Below, one piece after another: positions 53,207 to 62,607 of a DNA stretch of 62,625 bases; the stretch's first letter is position 1, and each line of letters begins with the position of its first letter. Source of the stretch: an uncultured Oscillospiraceae bacterium (GTDB lineage: Bacteria > Bacillota > Clostridia > Oscillospirales > Acutalibacteraceae); assembly GCA_900539845.1 (NCBI GenBank), contig UQDP01000014.1:1-62625 (forward strand), read 5' to 3'. A program made the position numbers and the translations under genes. The notes beneath the pieces are model-generated. The model had not been told where the DNA came from. It did not search any database and saw only the letters and a program-made list of their open reading frames with translations.

Positions 53207-55180
53207 TTATTGCGATGTGATCTTGTTTTTCTTTTTGTTTTTAACCTTTTTAACAACGAAAACAACTGCCGCGGCAATGCCTGCGCCGACGATCGGCGCT
53301 GCAACACAAGCCGTGACTTTAAGAGCGGTATTTCTTAAAATAACAGGGTATTCGGACGAGATATACTCCTCCATTGTAACACCCACTTCGTGCGGCTGCT
53401 CTATATCGTGCGTGCGCATCAGCGCGGTAAACTCTGAAAAAGCGTCTTTCTTTCTGTTATAAAGCAGATTATCCTCGTTCATTACGGCATACAGAATATT
53501 GATCTTAATTTCTTCAAGATAGCCTGTGATTCTTTCATTGCCTTCGACCGCTTTCAGCGCCGCATTTATCAATTCTAAATATTTGTCATTATTCTTTTTG
53601 GAAAGATAATCGCCGCTGTGGAACGCAACGCTGTCGTACAGATCCAGATCTTTCGCTTTATTTTTAAGTTCGCCGTTCATGATATCCATATACTCGGCTA
53701 TATACGGCGCCGCAGCGCCGTATGTTACTTTAAGATACTTGGCGATCAGCGCACTTACGTCAATGCTGTTGTCCCAAAGCTGTTTAGAAAGCACATAGGA
53801 GCGCAGACGCGCCATTTCATCGTTTTTTTCTCTGCTGCCCTGATGGAACACGGCCTTGACATTGTTGTCAATATAGAATGCATGATTGTCCTTTTGCACA
53901 TCAAAATTCGGATAAGGCATCAGAAGATTCTGAAAATCCACCACATAGTCCCATATCATAAGGCTGCTGCAGACAGCGCTCCAGCTTTCCACAAGGTTTT
54001 TGGTTTTCAGCGCCTTTTCCGTTGCGCCGTATTGATAACTGTAAAGCTGACCAGTATTGATGGGACACAGCACGATATTTACGTTTTTCTCGCACACCAT
54101 GCCTTTCGGAACGGTCTCATTATAAAAATACGCAAGAGTCGATATGATCTTATCCGGGAATCTCTGCGCAAGGGAATTGATGATCGGCAACATCGTTCCC
54201 ATCATAGAGCCTGTTTTTTCAAGCACTGCGGTGCAGTTTTCACAGGTGCAGTAATAATAATTGTCGTTCAGGCTGAAATCCCAGTATTTCTTATCCGGCT
54301 CGGAAGCTATCAGCTCCGCCATTTTTCCCTCTATGATCGGATAGATCTCCGGGTTAGTCAGGCACAGCTGCTGAGGCTCGCCCGCCTCATTATATGTAAA
54401 ATATTCGGGATGTGTTTCCTGATATTCCTCCGGGCTTACAAATGTGAAGCTGGAATGGCACCAAGTGCCCCAGCCTTCATTTTGCTCTATATTATCCGCA
54501 ACGGCGCCGTTATTTTTCAGTTTCCTGTACCACCCGTTTTGAGCGACTTCATACTGAAACACCTTTCGCCACGCAAAATCAGGATTACTTACGGTTACTT
54601 CCGGCTCAAAATAGATCGTAGGAAATACAGGCACATAGTCATAGTCCTCGCGCACGAACATACACTCAAGCTTATCCTCAAGAAAACCGTAAACGCCGTT
54701 GTAAATATTTTCATCGTCAAGCGTCAGAATAAAGATACCTCGATCGGAAATCTCTATCATATAGCCGTCGTCTTTGATTTGCGAAGTATCGGCATTTTGT
54801 GCAAGCATCGTGTACCCTATGCTTATAAAATGGCCTCCCGAAAAACTGCTTTCATTCACAGTCGGGAATAATCCGTCCGAATCAATGATCCTGTTCAGAT
54901 AGGTGGAAAGCTCCTCTGCCGCTTCAATCACCGTATCCGAAGCGCCGTCGGGATAAACAACGGCAAAATCACTGGAGCCGTCCTGCGCAAACAGGATCTC
55001 CCCCTCGCTCCCTGCTGCGAAGTTTTCGCGCACCTTTGTCTCATTGTAATCGTCAAGGTGCGAAACCACATTAAGCGTTTCGGAGGACATAAGTTCCGTG
55101 TTTTCCAAATTCGCGGCTAAAGCCGGAAAAGATGAAAAAACAGTTAAGACGGTTAAAATCACTGCTAAAAAATATCTCAT
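53207..55180 (-). CDS. DUF4838 glycosidase-like surface protein
   Basis: A 657-residue protein. Signal peptide (1-22, ending ALAAN), an N-terminal beta domain like those of hexosaminidase-type enzymes (about 60-180; VIEAAEELSTYLNRIID), a DUF4838 barrel (about 190-490; YWDFSLNDNYYYCTCENC, STLAYFYNETVPKG) and a C-terminal membrane helix with a Lys-rich tail (about 625-657). DUF4838 is related to alpha-glucuronidase/hexosaminidase-type hydrolases. It should be anchored outside, next to the GH18 protein, suggesting joint glycan breakdown. Confidence 0.88.
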   Translation of the reverse strand: MRYFLAVILTVLTVFSSFPALAANLENTELMSSETLNVVSHLDDYNETKVRENFAAGSEGEILFAQDGSSDFAVVYPDGASDTVIEAAEELSTYLNRIIDSDGLFPTVNESSFSGGHFISIGYTMLAQNADTSQIKDDGYMIEISDRGIFILTLDDENIYNGVYGFLEDKLECMFVREDYDYVPVFPTIYFEPEVTVSNPDFAWRKVFQYEVAQNGWYRKLKNNGAVADNIEQNEGWGTWCHSSFTFVSPEEYQETHPEYFTYNEAGEPQQLCLTNPEIYPIIEGKMAELIASEPDKKYWDFSLNDNYYYCTCENCTAVLEKTGSMMGTMLPIINSLAQRFPDKIISTLAYFYNETVPKGMVCEKNVNIVLCPINTGQLYSYQYGATEKALKTKNLVESWSAVCSSLMIWDYVVDFQNLLMPYPNFDVQKDNHAFYIDNNVKAVFHQGSREKNDEMARLRSYVLSKQLWDNSIDVSALIAKYLKVTYGAAAPYIAEYMDIMNGELKNKAKDLDLYDSVAFHSGDYLSKKNNDKYLELINAALKAVEGNERITGYLEEIKINILYAVMNEDNLLYNRKKDAFSEFTALMRTHDIEQPHEVGVTMEEYISSEYPVILRNTALKVTACVAAPIVGAGIAAAVVFVVKKVKNKKKNKITSQ

Positions 55181-55220
55181 AATTCCCTCTCTATTCTGCG
55201 TTTAGCTATTAAACGCCGAC

Positions 55221-57092
55221 TTAACGCCTCTTGCCCGTATTGCTTTTTGCTCGGGTGTTTTTTACGCGCGAAGAACGCTGTATTCTGTTATACGGGCGAT
55301 GCGGCGCAGCCGGTATCAGGCAGTTTTTACCGTTTCCGATAAGATCCTGCCTGCGGGCTTTTCTGAGCGCTTCCTCGCAAAGCCCGCGCTTTGACGGGTC
55401 ATAATACTGCAAAAGCGCCCTCTGCATCGCTTTTTCATGTGCAGTTTTCGCCACATAGACCGGCTCCAGCGTGTAAGGATCAAGCTCTGTGTAAAACATG
55501 CACGTGGAGATCGTGCCCGGAGTGGGATAGAAATCCTGTACCTGCTCTGGGCGGATATGATGTTTCTTTAAAAAGCAGGCAAGCTCTATCGCGTCATCAA
55601 GTGTTGAACCGGGATGGCTGGACATCAGATACGGAACGAGATACTGCTCCTTATGCACCGAATTTGTATAGCTGAAATAACGCCTTGAAAATTCAATATA
55701 AGCCTCTATATGCGGCTTGCCCATTTTGTCCAGCACAGCGGCGCTGCAATGCTCCGGCGCCACTTTGAGCTGACCCGACACATGGTATTTAACAAGCTCT
55801 TTAAAAAATGCGTCGTCTTTATCCTGAAGCAGATAATCATATCTGATACCGCTTCTGATAAACACCTTTTTAATATCCGGCAAGCTGCGCACCGTACGCA
55901 GGATATCAAGATACTCGCTGTGATCCGCTATCAGATTAGGGCATGGCTTGGGCGCAAGGCATTTTTTACCCTTGCAAAGCCCATGAGAAAGCTGAAAGTC
56001 ACAGGACGGGCGGCGGAAATTCGCGGTAGGTCCGCCCACATCGTGGATATATCCCTTGAACCCGGGCATTTTTGTAATCCGTTTTGCCTCGCTGACTATG
56101 CTCTCTTTACTGCGTGACGTTACATATCTTCCCTGATGAAACTGAATGGAACAGAAATTGCAGCCGCCGTAACAGCCTCTGTTATGCGTTATGGAAAAAC
56201 GCACTTCCTCTATGCCCGGCACACCCCCGTCTTTTTCATAGGACGGATGATACGTGCGCATATAGGGCAGAGCGTAGACTTCATCCAGTTCTTCTGTTTC
56301 CAATGGCGGCATAGGCTCGTTCTGCACAAGCATAAGACTGCCATGCCTTTGGCGCACGGCTCTGCCGCGGATATGATCCTGCTCGTCCTGCTCAACACGA
56401 ACGGATTTTGCGTATTCCTTTTTTGAATGAACGCAGTTTTCGAACGAAGGCACCTCAACTCCTTTGTAAGGCGTATCCCGCACATCAACGGCATAACATG
56501 TTCCCTTTATATCGTTCAGATCTTTTATATTCTCGCCGGCATCCAGGCGCCGCGCGATCTCAACGATCTGTTTTTCTCCCATTCCGTAGATAAGCAGGTC
56601 GGCGCCCGAATCTATAAGCACGGACGGCATGATTTTATCCGCCCAGTAATCATAATGCGCAAAACGGCGAAGAGACGCTTCAAGCCCTCCTATTATGAGC
56701 GGTGAATCGGGGTAAAGACGCTTTATGATCCGTGAATACACAGTGACGGCGCGGTCAGGCCGTTTTCCCGCTCTGCCGCCCGGAGTATACGCATCGTTCC
56801 TGCGTATTTTTTTAGCGGCGGTATAATGCGCCACCATGGAATCGATATTTCCGGCGGTAACAAGAAAGCCGAGACGCGGCGTTCCGAACTGCGTAAAATC
56901 CGCATCGCGTTTCCAGTCCGGCTGGCTCAGTATTGCCACGCGGAAACCCGCGTGCTCCAGCACTCTTGATATAATAGCCGTGCCGAAGGACGGGTGGTCA
57001 ACATACGCATCCCCTGTGACGTAAACAAAATCCACCGAATCCCAGCCGAGATTTTCACATTCTTTTGCATTGATCGGAAGAAATGAACTCAT
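55221..57092 (-). CDS. ygiQ: YgiQ-family radical SAM protein
   Basis: A 623-residue protein. N-terminal B12-like domain (SVDFVYVTGDAYVDHPSFGT), radical SAM core with the 4Fe-4S motif NRGCYGGCNFCSIQFHQGR, and the family stretch RRYFSYTNSVHKEQYLVPYL, ending in a basic Arg/Lys tail. The YgiQ reaction is not established. Length and motifs match the family well. GGAGAGAG precedes the ATG. Confidence 0.93.
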   Translation of the reverse strand: MSSFLPINAKECENLGWDSVDFVYVTGDAYVDHPSFGTAIISRVLEHAGFRVAILSQPDWKRDADFTQFGTPRLGFLVTAGNIDSMVAHYTAAKKIRRNDAYTPGGRAGKRPDRAVTVYSRIIKRLYPDSPLIIGGLEASLRRFAHYDYWADKIMPSVLIDSGADLLIYGMGEKQIVEIARRLDAGENIKDLNDIKGTCYAVDVRDTPYKGVEVPSFENCVHSKKEYAKSVRVEQDEQDHIRGRAVRQRHGSLMLVQNEPMPPLETEELDEVYALPYMRTYHPSYEKDGGVPGIEEVRFSITHNRGCYGGCNFCSIQFHQGRYVTSRSKESIVSEAKRITKMPGFKGYIHDVGGPTANFRRPSCDFQLSHGLCKGKKCLAPKPCPNLIADHSEYLDILRTVRSLPDIKKVFIRSGIRYDYLLQDKDDAFFKELVKYHVSGQLKVAPEHCSAAVLDKMGKPHIEAYIEFSRRYFSYTNSVHKEQYLVPYLMSSHPGSTLDDAIELACFLKKHHIRPEQVQDFYPTPGTISTCMFYTELDPYTLEPVYVAKTAHEKAMQRALLQYYDPSKRGLCEEALRKARRQDLIGNGKNCLIPAAPHRPYNRIQRSSRVKNTRAKSNTGKRR

Positions 57093-57180
57093 AACTCTCT
57101 CCGTATAACTTACTTCAGTTTTATTTTATCATTGAAACGATGGTTTTGCAATAATAAAAGCCATGTGAATAAATTGAAAA

Positions 57181-57253
57181 AGGACTGTCTCTCATACAAG
57201 AGACAGTCCTGATGATTTTGAAACTATCACGGCGGGCGGGAGAACGCCCGCCG
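57181..57253. terminator. two consecutive hairpins between YgiQ and the LPXTG gene
   Basis: AGGACTGTCTCT (57181-57192) with AGAGACAGTCCT (57199-57210), then CGGCGGGCG (57230-57238) with CGCCCGCCG (57245-57253). Both are perfect. The first has an A/T-rich flank and serves as terminator for the leftward LPXTG gene; the second lies closer to that gene. Confidence 0.8.
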
Positions 57254-57292
57254 TTTAGGAGAGAAAAGTATTATAAACTTTTCTTATTTAGA

Positions 57293-60200
57293 TCAGTCTT
57301 TAACGATTCTCTTTCTGAGAATGAACCAAACAGCAGCGCCGACTGCAAGAGCAACGATAACTGTGATAAAGCTCATTCCCGCTACTTCCGCACCTGTGTT
57401 CGGCAGGTTCGGATTGTTTACGGAAGGAAGCTGTCCGCCGTTATTGTTGTTATTGTTATCGCCTGTGCCGGTGTTTCCGCCGTTCGGGTTTGACGGATCG
57501 GAAGGATCTGTCGGATCGCTCGGATCAGGACCCGGAGCGGGTTCGCCGCTTTCATCCGCGAATACTACGCTGATCGTTACATCGGTCGGATAATAGTTCG
57601 CCGCATCGGAAGATGTGACTTCTGCACCGTTTACGGTGTATTCGTAAGCCGTCTTGCCTGCCGCAGCTGCAACAGCCTCACCGTTTACCGTGAGAGAATC
57701 GATCGTGTAGCCTGCGTCAGCAGTGATCGTGAAGGTCTTGGAATCAGCCTGCTTAACCTCTACCGTGCCGGTCGGATCAATCGAACCGCCCTGCCCTGCG
57801 GCAGCCTCTACTCTCCAAATCTCGTTGCCTGTGGGAACAGCGCCGATGAATACGTTATCCAGAAGAAGTCCGTATCCGCCTACCTTGCCTTCGTCAACAA
57901 TCGGATCAAGAACCTGTGCGATGACTGTGTTAATAATGCTTGTAAGATTTTCGGGAACAAGACCTACGATGAGATCTTTAAGCGCTGCATAGGTGTCTTC
58001 ATCTGCAAGAGCTACATCATACAGCCAGTAGAATACGGTTGAGAAGCAGCTGTCCGCATCGCCTGTTCTGAGCAGTACGTTCTCATTGTAGATCGACTTA
58101 CTCGGTACAGCGCTGAGCGTTGCACAATTTGCAAGCGTGCTCCACGGCAGATCGCCGATATTGAGAACAAGCTCTGTGCCGTCGCCGATCAAAGCGCCGA
58201 TGTCAATTGAATCGGGGATCATATTGTTGATTGCAGCTGTGGAGAGGTCAAGAGAACCTGCAAGACCACTGAGAAGACCAAACTGTGAAAGCGCACCCTT
58301 CACAACAGTATTCAGTCTGTCACCGTCTACAACATATGCCAGTCTCGGAAGAACATCCACAAGGGTGTTTACCGGGTCTGCGGCAAGCGGCTCAACAACA
58401 TTTGTGAAGAGCGATTCAATAATCGGTCTCAGGAATTCATCGGCTGCAATATTTGCGCCTGATGCTTCCTTAACTGTATAATAGTTTTCTTTGTACGCAG
58501 CAGCGGTCGGGAGATCGTTGAGACCAAGCTGCTCAAGAAGCGGAATCAACTGCTCGTAAGCGCCGGGCGTATAGGAGCCGTCTCCGCCAATCGTGTAATC
58601 AAACATCTTGATTCCGACACCGATGCTGATGATGCCCATTGCCTTAATTTTAGCATCGGGATCCAGAAGAACCGTGATAGGACGAAGAGTTGCAAGAAGC
58701 GCGTCAATAAAGCCTTCCTGATCGCCTGCCGTGAAGCCCCAGTCCTCTGCCGTGAATTCAATAGCGGCAAGTTTATCATACTCATTGATACCTTCAGCAG
58801 CTTCTTCCTCGGTAACTTCGATCTGACCGATCTTTTCAACAGCGCCTGCAAACTTTTCTTCTTCAAGCTGCGCTGCAAGCGTGTCAGGCGTTACGATCCA
58901 GCTGATAACTTCGCCCAGTTCAAATGTTAAACCGGAAGCGCTGATCTCAGATGTGTCATGCGAAAGCGTTGCATACAGACCGAGAACGGCTTTCAAAACC
59001 GATACCTGATACAGATTATCGGAAAGGATATCGCCGATATTTACAAAACCGCCGAGAAGATTTTCCAGGCTGTCTACGAAATTCTGAATGCCGCCTTCCG
59101 TCCATGCAACCTTGCTGTTGGTGGGACGAACGAAAGCAGTCGGCCGGAACGCCGCGATCTCATCAGAGAAATCCGTGGTATCCTTGATCGGCGTTACCAT
59201 CTGAACAAACTTGTTGTATGTTTCCTCGGGGATCGCGCCCTTGCTGTCTCCGCTGAGCTGTGCATACTGGCTCTGTGCTTCAGCTACGATCTCATCGGTA
59301 AGCGCGTCCATATCCACACCGTTTACATATTCAATGAAATCATTCAGAAGCGCTTCATTGATGTAAGCGTTCATCTGCTCAACAAGCTGAGAACCGTAAT
59401 AGGTGTTTACTCTGGGCTGGTTGTTATACGCCTCAGTTGCATCCGTATTTTCGTTGAATTCGATAGATGTTGTAAGTGTTGCGGCAAGCACAAGAGTGGA
59501 ATTACCAAGAAGAGATGTTGCCATTCCCTTGATTGACTCATCCATATTGTTGTATTCATCTATCGTGGCTTTGATCTCGTCAAGATCGGCGTTCTCTCTG
59601 TCATTGATCAGAGCTTGACCGACTTCTACCACACTGTTTACAGCGTCTGTAAGACCGTCATAATAGGGCTCAAACAGTTCAAGCACGAAATCAAGAGCCT
59701 TTTCGGCAACGGCAACTCTATCACTCTTAACAAGAGCTAAATACTCCTCGTAAGCTGCAAGATAAGTTGCACCGTTCTGATTTTCTTGCCAAGTTCCCGT
59801 TCTGTTGCTGAAACTGTAGTTAATATAATCCCTATACGAAGGCTGTGACGGATTCTTTCCGGCTTCCGTTTCATTATCCTGAATAATATTGTACTCATAA
59901 GTAACGATATTCGGAAGCACATTGCTTCTTGCACTGGTTCCTATATTATAGAAATAGAAACCGCCTGTGCCCAGATAAAGATAGTTTGCAAACGCAAACT
60001 GATCCGCATCCAGAGCAGCAACCGCTTTTGCCCATGTTTCATAAGCGGTAATCGCTGTGTCGTTATCCTTCCAATCCGTGGAAGTGGATATGCTGTTTTC
60101 GCCGTAGAAGGTCTTGAAAATATCATAGACCTCTTTGTACTTTGCCGGAATTGTGCCGGCTACAGCCTCAATTTCAGAAAGGTGGTTCATCGTGACGTCC

Positions 60201-60571
60201 ACATACTGTGCGGTTGACGCAGAACCCTCATTGAGGTCTCTTGCAACGGACCGAACAACGTAATACAGAATAAATCCGTAATAAGCTTTGTCAAGCTCCA
60301 CCCTCTGATCATCGGTCAGAGCCTTCAAAGCAGCTGTGGAAGCGTTGTAATCCGCCACTGCCTGCTCATGTCGTTCCTTATATCTGTCGGATGTGTCAAA
60401 AAGATAGGTTCTGTTACTATAGAATGCGTCAATCTTTGATTTTACATCCGTAACAGCCGTATCTTCTGTTGCGCCCTCATCCGCGGCGATGGCATAAAAA
60501 CCGACCGTGAATGTGGAAAGCACCATAACTACCGCGAGGAAAACGCTGAGCAGCTTTTTGCTTTTTGTCAT
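57293..60571 (-). CDS. large LPXTG-type cell-wall-anchored surface protein
   Basis: 1092 residues from ATG 60571 (AAGGAGAG eight bases before). Signal peptide (1-31, ending FYAIAADEG), a long helical, Ala/Asp/Glu-rich body with repeated spacing (about 40-870), a small beta-grasp-like domain (about 890-1000; GGSIDPTGTVEVKQ), a Pro/Asp/Gly/Asn wall-spanning linker, and a sortase signal LPNTG, membrane helix and RKRIVKD tail. It should be covalently linked to peptidoglycan. No sortase gene is in the window. Ligand unknown. Confidence 0.92.
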   Translation of the reverse strand: MTKSKKLLSVFLAVVMVLSTFTVGFYAIAADEGATEDTAVTDVKSKIDAFYSNRTYLFDTSDRYKERHEQAVADYNASTAALKALTDDQRVELDKAYYGFILYYVVRSVARDLNEGSASTAQYVDVTMNHLSEIEAVAGTIPAKYKEVYDIFKTFYGENSISTSTDWKDNDTAITAYETWAKAVAALDADQFAFANYLYLGTGGFYFYNIGTSARSNVLPNIVTYEYNIIQDNETEAGKNPSQPSYRDYINYSFSNRTGTWQENQNGATYLAAYEEYLALVKSDRVAVAEKALDFVLELFEPYYDGLTDAVNSVVEVGQALINDRENADLDEIKATIDEYNNMDESIKGMATSLLGNSTLVLAATLTTSIEFNENTDATEAYNNQPRVNTYYGSQLVEQMNAYINEALLNDFIEYVNGVDMDALTDEIVAEAQSQYAQLSGDSKGAIPEETYNKFVQMVTPIKDTTDFSDEIAAFRPTAFVRPTNSKVAWTEGGIQNFVDSLENLLGGFVNIGDILSDNLYQVSVLKAVLGLYATLSHDTSEISASGLTFELGEVISWIVTPDTLAAQLEEEKFAGAVEKIGQIEVTEEEAAEGINEYDKLAAIEFTAEDWGFTAGDQEGFIDALLATLRPITVLLDPDAKIKAMGIISIGVGIKMFDYTIGGDGSYTPGAYEQLIPLLEQLGLNDLPTAAAYKENYYTVKEASGANIAADEFLRPIIESLFTNVVEPLAADPVNTLVDVLPRLAYVVDGDRLNTVVKGALSQFGLLSGLAGSLDLSTAAINNMIPDSIDIGALIGDGTELVLNIGDLPWSTLANCATLSAVPSKSIYNENVLLRTGDADSCFSTVFYWLYDVALADEDTYAALKDLIVGLVPENLTSIINTVIAQVLDPIVDEGKVGGYGLLLDNVFIGAVPTGNEIWRVEAAAGQGGSIDPTGTVEVKQADSKTFTITADAGYTIDSLTVNGEAVAAAAGKTAYEYTVNGAEVTSSDAANYYPTDVTISVVFADESGEPAPGPDPSDPTDPSDPSNPNGGNTGTGDNNNNNNGGQLPSVNNPNLPNTGAEVAGMSFITVIVALAVGAAVWFILRKRIVKD

Positions 60572-60783
60572 CAAAATCTCTCCTTTTTGATATTTTCGCG
60601 TTTCAGTCTAAAAAAACAGACCGTCTTGCACATTCAATTATATATATATTGTCAAGTATATTGTTAAAATTTGTGGAATATTGCTAAAAAATCGCAAGAC
60701 TTTTTGTTTTCAGACCGCTTACTTCTTTTTTCAATTCCTCTCCGGCAAATTTGAGCTTTTATACACAAAGAAATCAAAGAATA

Positions 60784-60812
60784 TTGACATCCGTTTTTAT
60801 ACATATTATAAT
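60784..60812 (+). promoter_or_regulatory. fully consensus promoter of the mgtE leader
   Basis: TTGACA (60784-60789), 17-base spacer, TATAAT (60807-60812). It gives a leader of about 295 nt before mgtE. Confidence 0.85.
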
Positions 60813-60844
60813 AAGCGCGAAATTTGGAAAAAAGAGGTGAGAAT

Positions 60845-60931
60845 ATGGACGGCAGTTCACGAAGTACGGGCTCGGCAGGCAATACTTACCGGGAGAGCGC
60901 GGCAGGCTTTTGCCGCCCGTATTCCGGCTGA
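60845..60931 (+). CDS. 28-residue leader ORF upstream of mgtE
   Basis: ATG 60845 follows AAGAGGTGA and reads MDGSSRSTGSAGNTYRES, then AAGFCRPYSG and a stop. Part of it folds into the stem GCGGCA/TGCCGC (60898-60915). A leader peptide that senses Mg2+ through translation, like mgtL-type leaders, is possible; the ORF could also be fortuitous over a riboswitch. Confidence 0.4.
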   Translation: MDGSSRSTGSAGNTYRESAAGFCRPYSG

Positions 60932-61113
60932 ATAACAGATCTGCGCCCGTTTGGCAGCAGTTTGAATGAGTATTGTTTACCATTGCCCTACCCCGTAGAA
61001 CGCATATTGTAAGATTTTTGCGCTTTTGAGGGCAGTGGATTTTTTATGCCTTTTTTGCGCAAAGATCCCTTTTAAATTCTGCACACAAATATACGGAGAA
61101 GGGAGATTGCAAA
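60932..61113 (+). promoter_or_regulatory. rest of the mgtE 5' leader, structured
   Basis: Contains an imperfect long hairpin (GCGC and GGGCA near 61019-61035 pairing with TGCC and GCGC near 61049-61060) with T-runs in its arms, just before the mgtE ribosome site GGAGAAGGGAG. It does not match the M-box consensus by eye. Confidence 0.4.
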
Positions 61114-62529
61114 ATGGAAAACAAAATCAAAAACACAAATAACCGTTTGAAAAAGCTGCCTGATTATCAGCATGAACTTATTGAAATAATTAGAAGCGAC
61201 CTGACGCCGAAAGCGCTGAAGGACAGGCTGCTTGACTATCATGAAAACGACATCGCTGCTGTTTTGGAAGTGCTGAGCAAAGAGGAACGGCTCAAAATAT
61301 ACAATATTCTGGATTCCGAAACGCTTTCGGACATTTTGGAATACACGGATGATTTCGGCGTTTATTTCAGCGAGCTCGGCACAAAAAAGCAGGCAGAAAT
61401 CCTCTCTGAATTTGAAGCCGACACAGCCGCCGACTATCTGAAACAGCTCGGTAAATCCGAAAGAAAAGCGCTGATTGATCTGATGGATGATGACAGCAAA
61501 AAATCCGTTATACTTGTTGCTTCTTTCGATGACGACGAGATAGGCAGCAAGATGACAACGAATTTTATAAGGATCAGATCGGGAATCAGCGTTAAGGAGG
61601 CTATGAACGAGCTTGTTGCACAGGCGGCGGAAAACGATAACGTTTCAACGATCTACGTTGTTGACGAAAACCGGGAATTCTGCGGAGCAATAGATCTGAA
61701 AGACCTGATCGTTGCAAGAAACACAACCGTGCTGGAGGATATAATCCTGCCGTCCTACCCTTATGTATATGCAGGCGAACAGCTTGAGGACTGCATTGAA
61801 AGGATTAAAGAGTATTCAGAGGACTCCATCCCCGTTCTGGACAATTCAAACAGGCTGATCGGCGTTATCACATCACAGGATATCGTTGAGCTTGTGGATG
61901 ACCTGTTCGGCGATGATTATGCAAAGCTTGCAGGTCTTTCATCCGAGGAGGATATCAAAGAACCGCTTAAAGAAAGCGTTAAGAAAAGGCTGCCATGGCT
62001 CATCGTGCTGCTCGGACTCGGAATGATCGTTTCAAGCGTTGTCGGGCTTTTTGAAGGAATCGTGGCACAGCTCACCATTTTAGTGTGTTTCCAGTCCCTT
62101 GTGCTCGATATGGCAGGAAACGTCGGTACGCAGTCCCTTGCAGTGACCATCCGGGTGCTTGCAAACGACGGTCTGAAATCCAAACAGAAGCTGTTTCTGA
62201 TAGCGAAAGAAACACGAACGGGTTTTGTAAACGGAATCATACTTGCCGTTGTTTCCTTTGTGCTCATCGGGCTTTACACGCACTTTTTCAAGCAGGAGCC
62301 GCTCGGCTTTTCCTTTGCGGTTTCAGCCTGTATCGGCGCGGCGCTTGTGATATCCATGGTGCTTTCCAGCCTTTCCGGCACGGCAATCCCGATCATCTTC
62401 AAAAAGCTGAAGATAGATCCTGCCGTTGCGTCAGGCCCGCTCATCACAACGGTAAACGATCTGGTTGCCGCAGTATCCTATTACGGTCTTGCGTGGCTGT
62501 TCTTAATAGAATTGGCAGGCGCTAATTAA
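61114..62529 (+). CDS. mgtE: magnesium transporter MgtE
   Basis: A 471-residue protein with the complete MgtE order: N-terminal helical domain (about 20-145; LSDILEYTDDFGVYFSEL), two CBS domains (about 150-275; VSTIYVVDENREFCGAIDL, DSIPVLDNSNRLIGVITS), a plug helix, and five membrane helices (about 300-470; VLDMAGNVGTQSLAVTIR in the pore). It is a Mg2+ channel closed by Mg2+ bound to the N and CBS domains. GGGAG precedes the ATG. Confidence 0.96.
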   Translation: MENKIKNTNNRLKKLPDYQHELIEIIRSDLTPKALKDRLLDYHENDIAAVLEVLSKEERLKIYNILDSETLSDILEYTDDFGVYFSELGTKKQAEILSEFEADTAADYLKQLGKSERKALIDLMDDDSKKSVILVASFDDDEIGSKMTTNFIRIRSGISVKEAMNELVAQAAENDNVSTIYVVDENREFCGAIDLKDLIVARNTTVLEDIILPSYPYVYAGEQLEDCIERIKEYSEDSIPVLDNSNRLIGVITSQDIVELVDDLFGDDYAKLAGLSSEEDIKEPLKESVKKRLPWLIVLLGLGMIVSSVVGLFEGIVAQLTILVCFQSLVLDMAGNVGTQSLAVTIRVLANDGLKSKQKLFLIAKETRTGFVNGIILAVVSFVLIGLYTHFFKQEPLGFSFAVSACIGAALVISMVLSSLSGTAIPIIFKKLKIDPAVASGPLITTVNDLVAAVSYYGLAWLFLIELAGAN

Positions 62530-62534
62530 ATCAT

Positions 62535-62607
62535 AACCACCAGTTGAACTGGTGGTTTGCACAGGCCCTGAAAGGGCCGCCTACTGGCTCGCCGACTGAA
62601 AGTCGGC
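62535..62607. repeat. three consecutive short hairpins at the right edge, insertion-sequence-like end
   Basis: AACCACCAGTT-G-AACTGGTGGTT (62535-62557), GGCCCT-GAA-AGGGCC (62564-62578) and GCCGACT-GAA-AGTCGGC (62591-62607). Subterminal hairpins with tiny loops like these are typical of IS200/IS605-family ends or REP-like repeats in Clostridia. No transposase is seen before the window ends. Confidence 0.55.

Noticed and set aside
53618..54871. 417-codon plus-strand open frame
   Set aside because: It lies wholly antisense to the well-supported DUF4838 gene, has no ribosome site and gives an unlikely protein rich in His, Arg and Ile; a frame shadow.
60819..61113. M-box (ykoK) magnesium riboswitch before mgtE
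   Set aside because: The conserved M-box blocks (GUUAGGUGAGGCUCC and the later ACGCC/GACGCC parts) are not found by eye, so I list only a structured leader.
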